Shown piece after piece: positions 8,978 to 17,733 of a stretch of 64,000 bases of DNA. Both the position numbers and the translations under genes were made by a program. Every line of letters begins with the position of its first letter. Within the stretch, counting starts at the first letter, position 1. Location: positions 76,988 through 140,987 of the forward strand of contig DATGLG010000073.1 of NCBI GenBank assembly GCA_035294245.1, in the 5' to 3' direction. This stretch comes from DATGLG01 sp035294245. GTDB taxonomy: Bacteria > Pseudomonadota > Alphaproteobacteria > JACZXZ01. The notes beneath the pieces were generated by a model. The model was given only the letters and a program-made list of their open reading frames with translations, was not told where the DNA came from and ran no database searches.

Positions 8978-10471
8978 TCACTTTCCTGGCCCGACGAAGA
9001 TCGAATCATGCCGCGCCATCTCGTGAGTTTCCTGGTCCTCGATCTCGAAGACGATTGGCGTCGTCTCGCCGTGGAGCTCGCCGCGCTTCGCGGTGAGATA
9101 GAGCCGATAGGTCGCGACCGCGTCGGGCTTGGCCGTCAGAGTGAGGGCGCGCCGTGGCCCCCCGACTGCCTCCATCCCGACCACGTCGACGCGATAATCG
9201 GCAAGGCCGTGGAGCGTCAGGCTATAACGCGCCGACGTATAGGTCTTGTTGAGGATCCGGATCGTGAACCCGTTGCGAAACTCACCATCCGACAGGCGGA
9301 CGAAGAGTGGGCTGCGCTCGTGGAGAACGGTGATGTCGAGATGGGCGCGCAGCAGGAGCGCCGTTGCCATGACGCCGGAGGCGAGGAGAAGCAGCGAGGC
9401 GTAGATGACCGTCCGCGGGCGGATCAGCCGATAGACCGGCTTCTTACCCGCAGCCTCGGCCTCCTGGTTCGCCAAGGTATCGAAGGTGATGAGATTGCCG
9501 GGACGGCCGACTTGCGCCATCACGGTGTTGCAGGCGTCGATGCACAGGCCACAGCCGATGCATTCGAGTTGCTGACCGTCGCGGATGTCGATGCCGGTCG
9601 GACAGACGGCCACGCATTTCATGCAGTCGACACAATCGCCTCGCCCCTCCCAGCTCGTGCCTGCCTTATGTTTTCCTCGCGGCTCGCCGCGCCAAGCCTC
9701 GTAGGTGACGATGATGGACTGCTCATCGAGCATGGCCGACTGGAAACGAGGCCAGGGGCACATATAGGTGCAAACCTGCTCGCGCGCCCAGCCGGCGAGA
9801 AGGTAGGTCGTCGTGGTGAAGAGACCGACGAAGAAATAGGTCTGCGCCGAGGCGCCGCCGGTTAAGATCTCGCGCAAGGCCGTCGGAGCGTCCTGGAAAT
9901 AGAGGACCCAGGCACCGCCAGTGGCGGCGGCGATGAGGAGCCAGGCGGCGTGCTTCGCCAGCTTCTTCGCGGCTTTCGCTGCGCCGAAGGGAGCCTTGTC
10001 GAGCCTCATACGGGCATTACGGTCACCCTCGATGAGGCGCTCGACCATCATGAAGAGATCGGTCCACACCGTCTGGGGGCAGGCATAGCCGCACCACACC
10101 CGCCCGAGCAGGCTCGTCGCGAGAAAGAGCCCGATGGCCGCTATGATCAAAAGTCCGGTTAGGAAATAGACCTCTTGGGGCCAGATCTCGAGCCCGAAGA
10201 AATAGGCGCGGCGTACCGGCAGGTCGATGAGCAGCGCCTGGCCCGGGGCATTCGGCCCTCGGTCCCAGCGCAGCCAGGGCGCCACGTAATAGACGGTCAG
10301 GCAAAAGGCGAGGATTGCCCATTTGATGCGCCGGAAGCGGCCGTCGATGCGCTGGGGATAAACCTTGATGCGGTCGGCGTAGCGCGGCCCTGGGGTTGAC
10401 GCCGGGGCGGGCTTCTCGCGCGCCCTGGCCACGGCGGCGGCCGGGTCGCGCAGTTTCTTGGCAGCACTCAT
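8978..10471 (-). CDS. ccoG: CcoG/FixG/RdxA, polyferredoxin cupric reductase of cbb3 assembly
   Basis: A 497-residue membrane protein with about five helices and two [4Fe-4S] binding motifs in CVDCMKCVAVCP and CIGCGLCIDACN. A membrane-face motif CGYACPQTVW is also present, and a C-terminal immunoglobulin-like domain ends FVGPGK. CcoG proteins reduce Cu(II) to Cu(I) for CcoI. The ATG at 10471 is preferred over the GTG at 10486, because GGGGAAGG is at proper spacing. It lies 22 bp after ccoP, in the same operon. Confidence 0.94.
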   Translation of the reverse strand: MSAAKKLRDPAAAVARAREKPAPASTPGPRYADRIKVYPQRIDGRFRRIKWAILAFCLTVYYVAPWLRWDRGPNAPGQALLIDLPVRRAYFFGLEIWPQEVYFLTGLLIIAAIGLFLATSLLGRVWCGYACPQTVWTDLFMMVERLIEGDRNARMRLDKAPFGAAKAAKKLAKHAAWLLIAAATGGAWVLYFQDAPTALREILTGGASAQTYFFVGLFTTTTYLLAGWAREQVCTYMCPWPRFQSAMLDEQSIIVTYEAWRGEPRGKHKAGTSWEGRGDCVDCMKCVAVCPTGIDIRDGQQLECIGCGLCIDACNTVMAQVGRPGNLITFDTLANQEAEAAGKKPVYRLIRPRTVIYASLLLLASGVMATALLLRAHLDITVLHERSPLFVRLSDGEFRNGFTIRILNKTYTSARYSLTLHGLADYRVDVVGMEAVGGPRRALTLTAKPDAVATYRLYLTAKRGELHGETTPIVFEIEDQETHEMARHDSIFVGPGK

Positions 10472-10492
10472 CTCGCCCTTCCCCACTCCGGC

Positions 10493-11362
10493 CTATTTCC
10501 CGCCGCCTAGAGAATGGACGTAGATCGCGAGCATCTTGATGGTGGGCTCGTCGAGTCGCTCCGACCAGGCAGGCATGCTGCTGTTGCGCGCGTAGGTGAT
10601 CGTCTCGACAATCGTCTTCTTGTCGCCGCCGTAGAGCCAGATACCGTTGTTGAGCTGCTTGGCGCCGATCTCGATATTGCCCTGGCCCTTGTCGCCGTGG
10701 CAGGCGGCGCAATTCTCCGCGAAGACCTGGGCGCCGCGGCCCGCCGCCACGGGATCGGTGGACTTCCCGGTGAAGGACAGCACGTATTCCGCGACGTCGT
10801 TGATCTGCTCGGGCTTGAGGATGTTGTCGACGCCGAAGCGCGGCATCGCCGATTGACGCGAGCTCGCATTCGCGTTGCGGATGCCGAAGGAGATCGTCTT
10901 GTAGATGTTGTCGAGATCGCCGCCCCAAAGCCAATCGTCATCGGCGAGATTGGGGAAGCCCTTCGACCCGGCGCCGCCTGGGCCATGGCAGGGTACGCAG
11001 TTGTCCGCGAAAGCCGCGTGTCCGCCGGCGATCGCGAAGTTTAGGAGGTCGGGGTTCCTCTCGATTTGCTGCGGCGTCGCAGCCTTGATCCGGTCGAGCA
11101 TCGGGGCGCGCTGTGCCTTCTGGTCGGCTAGCCTCAGCTCGATCTGGGCGCGCGTCGAATAGCCGAGAACGCCGTGGAAATAGCCGGAGAGCCATGGCCA
11201 AGACGGGTAGAGAACGGAATAGGCCAGCGCCCAGGCGATCGTCGCATAGAAAACAAGCGCCCACCACTTCGGCAGCGGTGTGTCGAGCTCCTTGATGCCG
11301 TCCCACTCGTGGCCGGTCGTCTCCTTGCCGGTGATGGCGTCCTTCTCGATCTTCGTCGGCAT
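10493..11362 (-). CDS. ccoP: CcoP, diheme cytochrome c subunit of cbb3 oxidase
   Basis: A 289-residue membrane-anchored periplasmic cytochrome. The N-terminal region HEWDGIKELDTPLPKWW precedes one anchor helix; two c-type heme sites follow, CVPCH (about residue 127) and CAACH (about residue 221), each with a distal Met (SAMPRF, SSMPAW). It passes electrons from the bc1 complex or soluble cytochrome to CcoO/CcoN. Length and layout are normal for the family. Confidence 0.96.
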   Translation of the reverse strand: MPTKIEKDAITGKETTGHEWDGIKELDTPLPKWWALVFYATIAWALAYSVLYPSWPWLSGYFHGVLGYSTRAQIELRLADQKAQRAPMLDRIKAATPQQIERNPDLLNFAIAGGHAAFADNCVPCHGPGGAGSKGFPNLADDDWLWGGDLDNIYKTISFGIRNANASSRQSAMPRFGVDNILKPEQINDVAEYVLSFTGKSTDPVAAGRGAQVFAENCAACHGDKGQGNIEIGAKQLNNGIWLYGGDKKTIVETITYARNSSMPAWSERLDEPTIKMLAIYVHSLGGGK

Positions 11363-11374
11363 GGCCCTTATACC

Positions 11375-11527
11375 TCAATCGCCATCGTGAAGGGGGATCT
11401 TCCCATCCTTCTCGAAACGCTCCTTCTGCTTGGGCCAATAAGCCCAGGCCACAATGGCCCCGAAGATGATGACGAGGGCCACCATCAAGACGGGTGCTAC
11501 GTGGCCGTAGTAGTGCATGACATCCAT
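11375..11527 (-). CDS. ccoQ: CcoQ, small cbb3 oxidase subunit
   Basis: A 50-residue single-helix protein read between ccoO and ccoP: MDVMHYYGHVAPVL, a membrane helix, then WPKQKERFEKDGKIPLHDGD. The WAYWPKQK and GKIPL motifs are typical of CcoQ, which stabilises the complex. A second possible start is at 11518. It lies nine bases after ccoO and twelve before ccoP. Confidence 0.92.
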   Translation of the reverse strand: MDVMHYYGHVAPVLMVALVIIFGAIVAWAYWPKQKERFEKDGKIPLHDGD

Positions 11528-11536
11528 GGTGGCGCC

Positions 11537-12262
11537 CTACTGCTGGAGATCCTTGGCGGTGTAGTCGTCGAAGTTGACAAGCGTGCCCAGCATCTGGAGA
11601 TAGGCGACGAGCGCATCCATCTCGGTGATCTGGCCGCCATTGCCTGTAAGCACCCCAACTACCGCCTTGGGATAGTGGCGGAGCAGGCCTTTGGTGTCGG
11701 CGTCGGGATTGGCCTGGGCCTCGAGATCGGCCTTGGCGTTGGCGATCATCTCATCCGTGTAGGGCACGCCTACCGCCCGCAGGGTCCTCAGATGGGCGGC
11801 GATATCGTCGTATTTGAGTGGTATCTCGGCGAGAAAGGCATAGGACGGCATGATCGATTCCGGCACCACGGATTGCGGGCTCATGAGATGCGCGACGTGC
11901 CAGGCATTGGTGTACTTTCCACCGATGCGCGCGAGATCAGGGCCGTTCCGCTTCGAGCCCCATTGGAAGGGATGGTCGTACATGCTTTCGGCGGCGAGGC
12001 TGTAATGGCCGTAGCGCTCCACCTCGTCGCGGAAGGGGCGTATCTGCTGGCTGTGGCAAAGATAGCAACCCTCGCGGACATAGATGTCGCGCCCGGCAAG
12101 CTCGAGCGGTGAATAGGGCCGCACGCCCTTCACCTTCTCGATCGTGGACTCGATCGTGAAGAGCGGGACGATCTGCACCAGCCCGCCCACCGAGACCACA
12201 AGCAGACTCAGCACCGTGAGGAGGATGATGTTCTTCTCGATGACATCGTGGCGAAGACGCAT
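11537..12262 (-). CDS. ccoO: CcoO, monoheme cytochrome c subunit of cbb3 oxidase
   Basis: A 241-residue protein with an N-terminal anchor helix (NIILLTVLSLLVVSVGGLVQIVPLF) and one heme c site CYLCHSQ (about residue 70), preceded by GRDIYVREG and followed by SESMYDHPFQWGSKRNGPDL-like residues that are diagnostic of CcoO. The ATG at 12262 follows ccoN by seven bases. The open frame upstream of it is the antisense/frame shadow of the ccoN end. Confidence 0.96.
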   Translation of the reverse strand: MRLRHDVIEKNIILLTVLSLLVVSVGGLVQIVPLFTIESTIEKVKGVRPYSPLELAGRDIYVREGCYLCHSQQIRPFRDEVERYGHYSLAAESMYDHPFQWGSKRNGPDLARIGGKYTNAWHVAHLMSPQSVVPESIMPSYAFLAEIPLKYDDIAAHLRTLRAVGVPYTDEMIANAKADLEAQANPDADTKGLLRHYPKAVVGVLTGNGGQITEMDALVAYLQMLGTLVNFDDYTAKDLQQ

Positions 12263-12269
12263 GGCGGCC

Positions 12270-13751
12270 TCACTCCCCCGCCGCCGTTGCGAGCGGCGGG
12301 ACCACGGCGACCCTCGCCTCCGCTGCGATGTCCCCGCGGATCGTGCGCCACAGGTTGTAGGCCATGATGAGCCCGCCGGTGAGGAAGAAGACCCCGCCCG
12401 CGGCACGGATGACATAGAAGGGATGCATTGCTGCCACCGTCTCGACGAAAGAGTATTGGAGGAAGCCAAGGCTGTCATAGGCGCGCCACATCAACCCCTG
12501 CATGATCCCCGACACCCACATCGAGGTGATGTAGAGCACGATGCCGATGGTCGCGATCCAGTAATGCCAGGCCACGAGGCGCGGCGAGTAGAGCTGGCCG
12601 CGCTTCCAGAGGACGGGCACGAGATGGTAGAGCGCGCCGAAGACGATGAAGGCGACCCAGCCGAGCACGCCCGAGTGCACGTGACCGATGGTCCAGTCGG
12701 TATAGTGGCTGAGAGCGTTGACAGGCCTGATCGACATCACCGGCCCTTCAAAGGTGCTCATGCCGTAGAAGCCGACTGAGGTCACCATGAAGCGGAGCAC
12801 GGGGTCGTAGCGCAATTTCTCCCAGGCGCCGGAGAGCGTCATCAGCCCGTTGATCATGCCGCCCCAGGACGGCATCCACAGCATGACGGAGAAGATCATG
12901 CCTAGGGTCTGCGCCCAGTCGGGAAGCGCCGTGTAATGAAGGTGATGAGGGCCCGCCCAGATATAGAGGAAGATGAGCGCCCAGAAGTGCACGATCGAGA
13001 GTCGATAGGAATAAATCGGCCGCTGTGCGCGCTTGGGCACAAAATAGTACATCATGCCGAGAAAGCCGGCGGTAAGGAAGAAGCCGACGGCATTGTGGCC
13101 ATACCACCACTGGACCATCGCGTCCTGCACGCCGGAGAAGACGGAGTAGCTCTTGGCGCCGAACCACGACACCGGCAGTGTGAGGTTGTTCACGATATGC
13201 AACATGGCGATGGTGATGATGAAGGAGAGGTAGAACCAGTTCGCCACGTAGATGTGCGGCTCGCGTCGCTTCACGATTGTGCCGATAAAGGCCACGAAGT
13301 AGAGCAGCCAAACGAGCGTGAGCCAGATGTCCGTGTACCATTCGGGCTCGGCGTATTCGCGCGACTTGGTGATGCCGAGCAGGTATCCCGAAGCCGCCAG
13401 CACGATGAAAAGCTGGTACCCCCAGAAGACAAACCAGCCCAGCGCCGGGCCACCGAAGAGCCGCGCACGACAAGTGCGCTGCACGACATAGAAGGAGGTG
13501 CCGAGGAGGGCGCTGCCGCCGAAGGCGAAGATGCCCGCGGAGGTATGCGCCGGCCGCAGGCGCGCCCAATTGAACCAGGGCGCTATATTGAGCGACGGGT
13601 AAGCGAGCTCGAGAGCGATATAGACGCCGATAAGGAAGGCGACGACACCCCAGAGCATCGTGGCGATCATGAAGGCGCGGATGACATCGTCCACATAGGG
13701 CTCCGCCGGCCGCGTCCCCGCCACCGCCGACGCGTCGCTCTCTGTTGTCAT
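12270..13751 (-). CDS. ccoN: CcoN, catalytic subunit I of cbb3 cytochrome c oxidase
   Basis: A 493-residue, about 12-helix heme-copper oxidase. The high- and low-spin heme and CuB histidines are visible in RPAHTSAG, WWYGHNAVGF, YIWAGPHHLHYTALP and DWTIGHVHSG. It reduces oxygen to water with high affinity and pumps protons at low oxygen. The ATG at 13751 has a GGGGAG ribosome site. The FNR/DNR box 13856-13869 lies 112 bp (centre) upstream, the usual control of ccoNOQP/fixNOQP. Confidence 0.97.
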   Translation of the reverse strand: MTTESDASAVAGTRPAEPYVDDVIRAFMIATMLWGVVAFLIGVYIALELAYPSLNIAPWFNWARLRPAHTSAGIFAFGGSALLGTSFYVVQRTCRARLFGGPALGWFVFWGYQLFIVLAASGYLLGITKSREYAEPEWYTDIWLTLVWLLYFVAFIGTIVKRREPHIYVANWFYLSFIITIAMLHIVNNLTLPVSWFGAKSYSVFSGVQDAMVQWWYGHNAVGFFLTAGFLGMMYYFVPKRAQRPIYSYRLSIVHFWALIFLYIWAGPHHLHYTALPDWAQTLGMIFSVMLWMPSWGGMINGLMTLSGAWEKLRYDPVLRFMVTSVGFYGMSTFEGPVMSIRPVNALSHYTDWTIGHVHSGVLGWVAFIVFGALYHLVPVLWKRGQLYSPRLVAWHYWIATIGIVLYITSMWVSGIMQGLMWRAYDSLGFLQYSFVETVAAMHPFYVIRAAGGVFFLTGGLIMAYNLWRTIRGDIAAEARVAVVPPLATAAGE

Positions 13752-13855
13752 ATCTGAACTCCCCAGCGCTTCTTGGCCTCGGACGGCACGCTCCCCCAGC
13801 GGGAGAGGCGCCGACCTACGAAGCGGAGAATGGGCCTGCAGGCCGCGCCAGCTCA

Positions 13856-13869
13856 TTGACATGGATCAA
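13856..13869. promoter_or_regulatory. FNR/DNR-type box TTGACATGGATCAA
   Basis: TTGAC-N4-ATCAA in the divergent gap between ccoN (minus) and the DUF2189 gene (plus). Centre to start codon is 112 bp on the ccoN side and 93 bp on the other, so both could be driven from it. The identical 14-mer occurs at 17515-17528. Confidence 0.82.
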
Positions 13870-13955
13870 GGTTGCTGGCGCGCAGGAGCGGCAGGGTGGA
13901 GACGCGGCATTCCGCCGCAAGCTGCGTAAGCGGCATCGACGAGGCGGAGGAACAG

Positions 13956-14729
13956 ATGATCGACGCGGTGCCGGTTTTCCAGACGCCCAGCCCAAAAATC
14001 CGTCTGATTCCCATCGACCGACCATGGCTCTGGCTGGCTGAGGGGTGGCGCGACCTATTGCGGGCGCCGGGCGTCAGCGTCGCCTATGGCGGGCTCCTTG
14101 TGGGAATCAGCCTTGCGCTTGCCCTGGCACTCTATCTCTTCGATCTCCTTTATCTTCTCCTGCCGCTCACGGCCGGCTTCATGTTCGTGGCTCCCCTACT
14201 GGCCGTCGGGCTTTATGAGACGAGCCGACGCTTGGCGTCGAATGAACCCGTCTCGTTGGAGGCCGCGCTTTCGTCCTGGCGACGCAATCCTGGGCAGCTG
14301 TCGATGCTCGGGACGATCCTCATGCTATTCCATCTGGCCTGGGTGCGTGTCGCCATGCTGCTTTATCCACTGTTTTTTCAAGGACCCAACCCCTCTCTTG
14401 GCAATCTGCCCGATATTCTTTTCTTCTCGCCGATGAGCCTGCCCTTCCTCGTGACGGGCACCGCGATCGGGGCTGTACTTGCCTCGCTTGTGTTCGCCAT
14501 CACTGCGGTCTCGATTCCAATGCTGATCGATAGAAACGTCGGCGTCGTTACCGCCGTGGCGACGAGCTTCGTTGCCGTCCGACACAACTGGCAAGCCATG
14601 ACGCTCTGGGCTGCGCTTATCGTCTTCTTTACTGGATTCGGCCTTGTGGCCTTCTTTGTTGGCCTGGCATTCGCGGTCCCGCTCGTGGGGCACGCCACTT
14701 GGCACTGTTATAAGGACGTCGTCGAGTAG
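13956..14729 (+). CDS. DUF2189-family polytopic membrane protein
   Basis: A 257-residue protein with about six membrane helices and the conserved N-terminal pattern IDRPWLWLAEGWRDLLRAPGVSVAYGGL, then MFVAPLLAVGLYETSRRL, both typical of DUF2189. Its role is unknown, but homologues lie beside cbb3 oxidase and denitrification genes. The ATG at 13956 has an excellent ribosome site (GGAGGAACAG); an in-frame start at 13872 would begin almost on the FNR box. It is convergent with the TauE/SafE-like gene, with eight bases between. Confidence 0.85.
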   Translation: MIDAVPVFQTPSPKIRLIPIDRPWLWLAEGWRDLLRAPGVSVAYGGLLVGISLALALALYLFDLLYLLLPLTAGFMFVAPLLAVGLYETSRRLASNEPVSLEAALSSWRRNPGQLSMLGTILMLFHLAWVRVAMLLYPLFFQGPNPSLGNLPDILFFSPMSLPFLVTGTAIGAVLASLVFAITAVSIPMLIDRNVGVVTAVATSFVAVRHNWQAMTLWAALIVFFTGFGLVAFFVGLAFAVPLVGHATWHCYKDVVE

Positions 14730-14737
14730 CTTTGGGT

Positions 14738-15541
14738 TCAGGCAAACGCGCGAATTGCCAGAAGGCCGAGGAGGCCCGCATTCATCAGCATGAGCGGCAT
14801 CGAGAACACACGAGCGGCGACCGGCAGACGACGACTGAAGAAGACACCCGCGTAGCCGACAAGCATCAAGTCGACCGCCGTACCTACGCCAAAGGCAATC
14901 ATCGCGAGCGCGCCGCGGGTCGCGCTGCCGCCGGCTGCTGCGGCGGCGACCGCGCCGTAGAGGAATCCGCAGGGTAGGCAGCCCAGCGCAAGTCCAAGCA
15001 TATAGCCCCTTGGCCCGCGCGGATTAACCAGTAGCGGCCGTGCCATTCGAACGAGCGGGCCCGAGAATGCGCCTCCGAGCGGCTGCGATCTCAGCGCAGG
15101 CAACCAGGGCGTGATCGCGGACATCGCCTGTGCAAGGAAGAGGAACGCTGCTAGGAGGAGGAATCCCGCGAGCAACCAGTGGAACCCGGTGAGGCGTGCC
15201 GCAAGGCCTGTCGTACTTCCGGCCAAGGCGCCTAGAGCAGCGTAGGTTGTCAGCCTGCCGAAATGATAGGGAAGGAGCAGCGCCCCTCGTAATCGCCTCA
15301 GCTCGCCATATGATGTGCTGCGATTCGCATCCGCGGTGATTTGCGCAAGGACAAAAGGACCGCACATCCCGATGCAATGGCTGAATCCTCCAGCCAGGCC
15401 GGCGGCGAATAGCACACCAGGGAGGCCCAGACCGCCGAGCGCCCGGCCAACCTCCGCAACCCACGCTCCGCCGTCACAAAGTGAATACAGCGAGCTGACG
15501 AACGTCTCGATCATCCGGGTCCGATCCTCCCCCTTTGCCAC
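14738..15541 (-). CDS. TauE/SafE (UreH_2)-like membrane protein of the cbb3 neighbourhood
   Basis: A 267-residue protein with about six helices. The first helix pair carries the family motif GGFSHCIGMCGPFVL, with a metal-like His/Cys/Met/Cys group, and a later helix has GCLPCGFLY. This subfamily, annotated sulfite exporter TauE/SafE or UreH-like, lies next to cco genes in many proteobacteria and has been tied to copper supply for cbb3 oxidase (known of the family; not shown by this sequence). GTG (15541) or ATG (15514) may start it. It lies six bases from the end of hemN, likely one transcript. Confidence 0.82.
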   Translation of the reverse strand: MAKGEDRTRMIETFVSSLYSLCDGGAWVAEVGRALGGLGLPGVLFAAGLAGGFSHCIGMCGPFVLAQITADANRSTSYGELRRLRGALLLPYHFGRLTTYAALGALAGSTTGLAARLTGFHWLLAGFLLLAAFLFLAQAMSAITPWLPALRSQPLGGAFSGPLVRMARPLLVNPRGPRGYMLGLALGCLPCGFLYGAVAAAAAGGSATRGALAMIAFGVGTAVDLMLVGYAGVFFSRRLPVAARVFSMPLMLMNAGLLGLLAIRAFA

Positions 15542-15547
15542 ACCCCG

Positions 15548-16897
15548 TCAAACGGCAACGGAATGGCCGGCCTCACCGGACGTGAGATAGCGGTCGAAGG
15601 CGGCGCAGATCACGCGAACCAAGGGGCGGCCCTTCGCAGTCACGCGCAATTTCCCACCGTCCCACGTCACCAATCCGTCGGCGACCATTGCCGCGACCGT
15701 TCTGCGCTCGCTCTCGAGCGAGCCGGGCTCGCGGCCATAGGCCCGGCAGAAGGCATCCACCGGCGCTTCGAACTTGCACATCAGGCTCTGAATAATGTCG
15801 CGCCGCAGCCGGTCGTCATCAGCGAGGGCTATGCCGCGCGCCGTGGCCAACTCCCCGCGCGCTATCGCCTCGCCATAGGCGCGAGAATCCGAGGCGTTCT
15901 GCACGTAGCCGTCTGGCAAAGTTCCGATTGCCGACACGCCGAAGCCGATGAGCGTTTCCGCACGGTCGGCGGTGTAGCCTTGAAAATTTCGACGCAGCCT
16001 CCCACTGGTAAGCGCTGCCACAAGGGGATCCGACGGGCGCGCGAAATGATCGAGGCCAATAGGGACGTAACCATGCGCATCGAGTGCTGAAGCGGCTGCA
16101 GCGGCCTGGAGTGTCCTCTCCTCCGGTCTTGGCAAAGCCTCTTCTGGAATAAGGCGCTGATGCCTTTTCATCCACGGCACATGCGCATAGCCGAAGACGG
16201 CCAGCCTATCGGGGTCAAGTCGCACGGCTCTTTCGACGGTCGCGACGACGCCCTCGACGGTTTGGTACGGCAGCCCGTACATGAGATCGAGATTGATGCT
16301 GCTGACGTTATGGCTTCGCAACATCTCGACCGCGCGAGCCGTTACTTCATAAGGCTGGATGCGGTTGATTGCCTTCTGCACGACTGGTGCAAAATCCTGA
16401 ACACCCAGGCTCGCCCGATTCACCCCGGAAGCACCCAAAGCGATCGCATGTGATTCCGTCAAGACGCGCGGATCAATCTCAACGGCGAATTCTGCATTGG
16501 CCTCAATATCGAAATGATTCCGAAGCGTGTTGGCCAAGGATGCGAGGTCGCGCGCGCTCAACATTGTCGGCGTACCGCCGCCAAGGTGAATATGGCTGAC
16601 CGGCGGACACCGACTCAGCACATTCGCTACAAGCGCGATCTCATTGAGCAGGAGCTTCAAATACCGCTGGATTGGATCATAGCTGTTCGCAACCTGCATG
16701 CGGCAGCCGCAAAACCAGCAGAGCGAGCGACAAAATGGTATGTGAAGATAGAGCGATAGCGGCGTTGCCTCATCGAGCCCAACCAGCCATTCGCGGTAGC
16801 GATCGGCATTCACCTCCGGCGTGAAATGGGGTGCGGTTGGGTAACTCGTGTACCGAGGAACGGAGCGGAGATATTTGGAAAGAATATTCGATCTCAT
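15548..16897 (-). CDS. hemN: HemN, oxygen-independent coproporphyrinogen III oxidase
   Basis: A 449-residue radical-SAM enzyme of anaerobic heme synthesis, decarboxylating coproporphyrinogen III to protoporphyrinogen IX. N-terminal YLRSVPRYTSYPTAPHF and the cluster motif CRSLCWFCGC (C-x3-C-x2-C plus the extra Cys typical of true HemN) are present, as are HLGGGTPT, and EIDPR and LMYGLP segments of the barrel. It supplies heme for cbb3 and nitrate reductase when oxygen is low. No FNR box was found in the 144 bp before it; a 15-bp inverted repeat is there instead. Confidence 0.95.
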   Translation of the reverse strand: MRSNILSKYLRSVPRYTSYPTAPHFTPEVNADRYREWLVGLDEATPLSLYLHIPFCRSLCWFCGCRMQVANSYDPIQRYLKLLLNEIALVANVLSRCPPVSHIHLGGGTPTMLSARDLASLANTLRNHFDIEANAEFAVEIDPRVLTESHAIALGASGVNRASLGVQDFAPVVQKAINRIQPYEVTARAVEMLRSHNVSSINLDLMYGLPYQTVEGVVATVERAVRLDPDRLAVFGYAHVPWMKRHQRLIPEEALPRPEERTLQAAAAASALDAHGYVPIGLDHFARPSDPLVAALTSGRLRRNFQGYTADRAETLIGFGVSAIGTLPDGYVQNASDSRAYGEAIARGELATARGIALADDDRLRRDIIQSLMCKFEAPVDAFCRAYGREPGSLESERRTVAAMVADGLVTWDGGKLRVTAKGRPLVRVICAAFDRYLTSGEAGHSVAV

Positions 16898-16940
16898 TCC
16901 GCTATATCACTCTCGTAGAGAGTTGCTTCCTATATGCTTC

Positions 16941-16955
16941 GTGTCGAGTCGACAC
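16941..16955. promoter_or_regulatory. 15-bp inverted repeat upstream of hemN
   Basis: GTGTCGA-G-TCGACAC, a perfect seven-base inverted repeat about 50 bp before the hemN start and 90 bp after the end of the 52-residue gene. It could be an operator. It does not fit the FNR consensus, and no U-tract makes it a terminator. Confidence 0.35.
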
Positions 16956-17041
16956 TCCCGACAGCGTCGATTCAGTGGCGCGTAATGACGTGCTGCGCAT
17001 ACTAGGTGTTCGTGGCGATCTAGGCGGGCGAACGGCATAGA

Positions 17042-17200
17042 TTAGCTCTCACCCCGTTGCAATTTATCGTACTCAAGAGCAAGCTGCTCGTACCGTACCG
17101 CCGTCTGGAAGAGCTCGGCTCGAACGCCCTCATAAGATGCCCACTCTGCAAGACGCCGGAACTCAGCGGCTGCTTCCCGGCATCTCTCCGCATACTGCAT
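17042..17200 (-). CDS. 52-residue helical protein, unknown
   Basis: A short acidic/basic helical protein: begins MQYAERCREAAAEF, contains RLAEWASYEG and ends YEQLALEYDKLQRGES, with a ribosome site GGGGTGAGG directly before the ATG. Small proteins of this kind (repeated Arg/Ala/Glu heptads with a Tyr-x-x-Leu-Ala pattern near the end) are abundant in Rhizobiales genomes and have no known role. It is transcribed toward hemN, with a 144-bp gap. No membrane segment or cysteine pair is seen. Confidence 0.6.
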   Translation of the reverse strand: MQYAERCREAAAEFRRLAEWASYEGVRAELFQTAVRYEQLALEYDKLQRGES

Positions 17201-17733
17201 CCTCACCCCACATCCGACATCCGAAACCTATCCGGAGGCCGACCTGCAGTCATATCAATCCGAATCAACGGCGCCGACACCGATAGAACGGCGCATGTCT
17301 ACCAATGAAGAAGACTGAATTCCTTGCGCTGGCTCAAAGAGTAGTGGTGTCCCCCTCTGCCGGGTAGAGTCAGGCTAGCTTCCTCGACGCCGTCCGCTAG
17401 GCGGCGCTCCCCGGTATTGATGCCATTGATACAGCAACACATTGCCCCCTCGCATAAAGCCAATACGGCTCCGATCTACTTTATTCAGAGTAAGCCCTCC
17501 TTGTTCTCCATCGTTTGACATGGATCAACGATCCGAGCGTCTCAACAGAGCACGATTATTTCAAAGGCGATGATTTGTCTTCTCTGGCTCGGGGCAGCGG
17601 AACACAGGGATGGCTCAAGCAGACAAACGCAAGAGATTATCCGTCCAACCGGCTACGCGATGCGCCATGGTGACACCAAATCCGTCGTGCGCTTGCTGAT
17701 GCGACGATCCGGCCAAGAGGCGAATGGCGACCG
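17201..17733. other. 533-bp gap holding an FNR/DNR box
   Basis: No supported gene. It contains the FNR/DNR box at 17515-17528, which faces the phosphorylase gene. A few frames of 20-30 codons occur with no ribosome site worth reporting. The leader from the box to the phosphorylase start would be more than 150 bases. Confidence 0.6.
17515..17528 (+). promoter_or_regulatory. FNR/DNR-type box TTGACATGGATCAA
   Basis: Identical to the box before ccoN. It lies 206 bp before the first start codon of the phosphorylase gene. The long distance leaves room for an untranslated leader or a missed short gene. Confidence 0.75.

Noticed and set aside
12936..13757. 273-codon plus-strand frame opposite ccoN
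   Set aside because: Antisense to catalytic histidine helices of CcoN; GC-rich third positions create such frames.
17057..17308. 83-codon plus-strand frame before the phosphorylase gene
   Set aside because: Overlaps the 52-residue minus-strand gene, which has the better ribosome site and composition.
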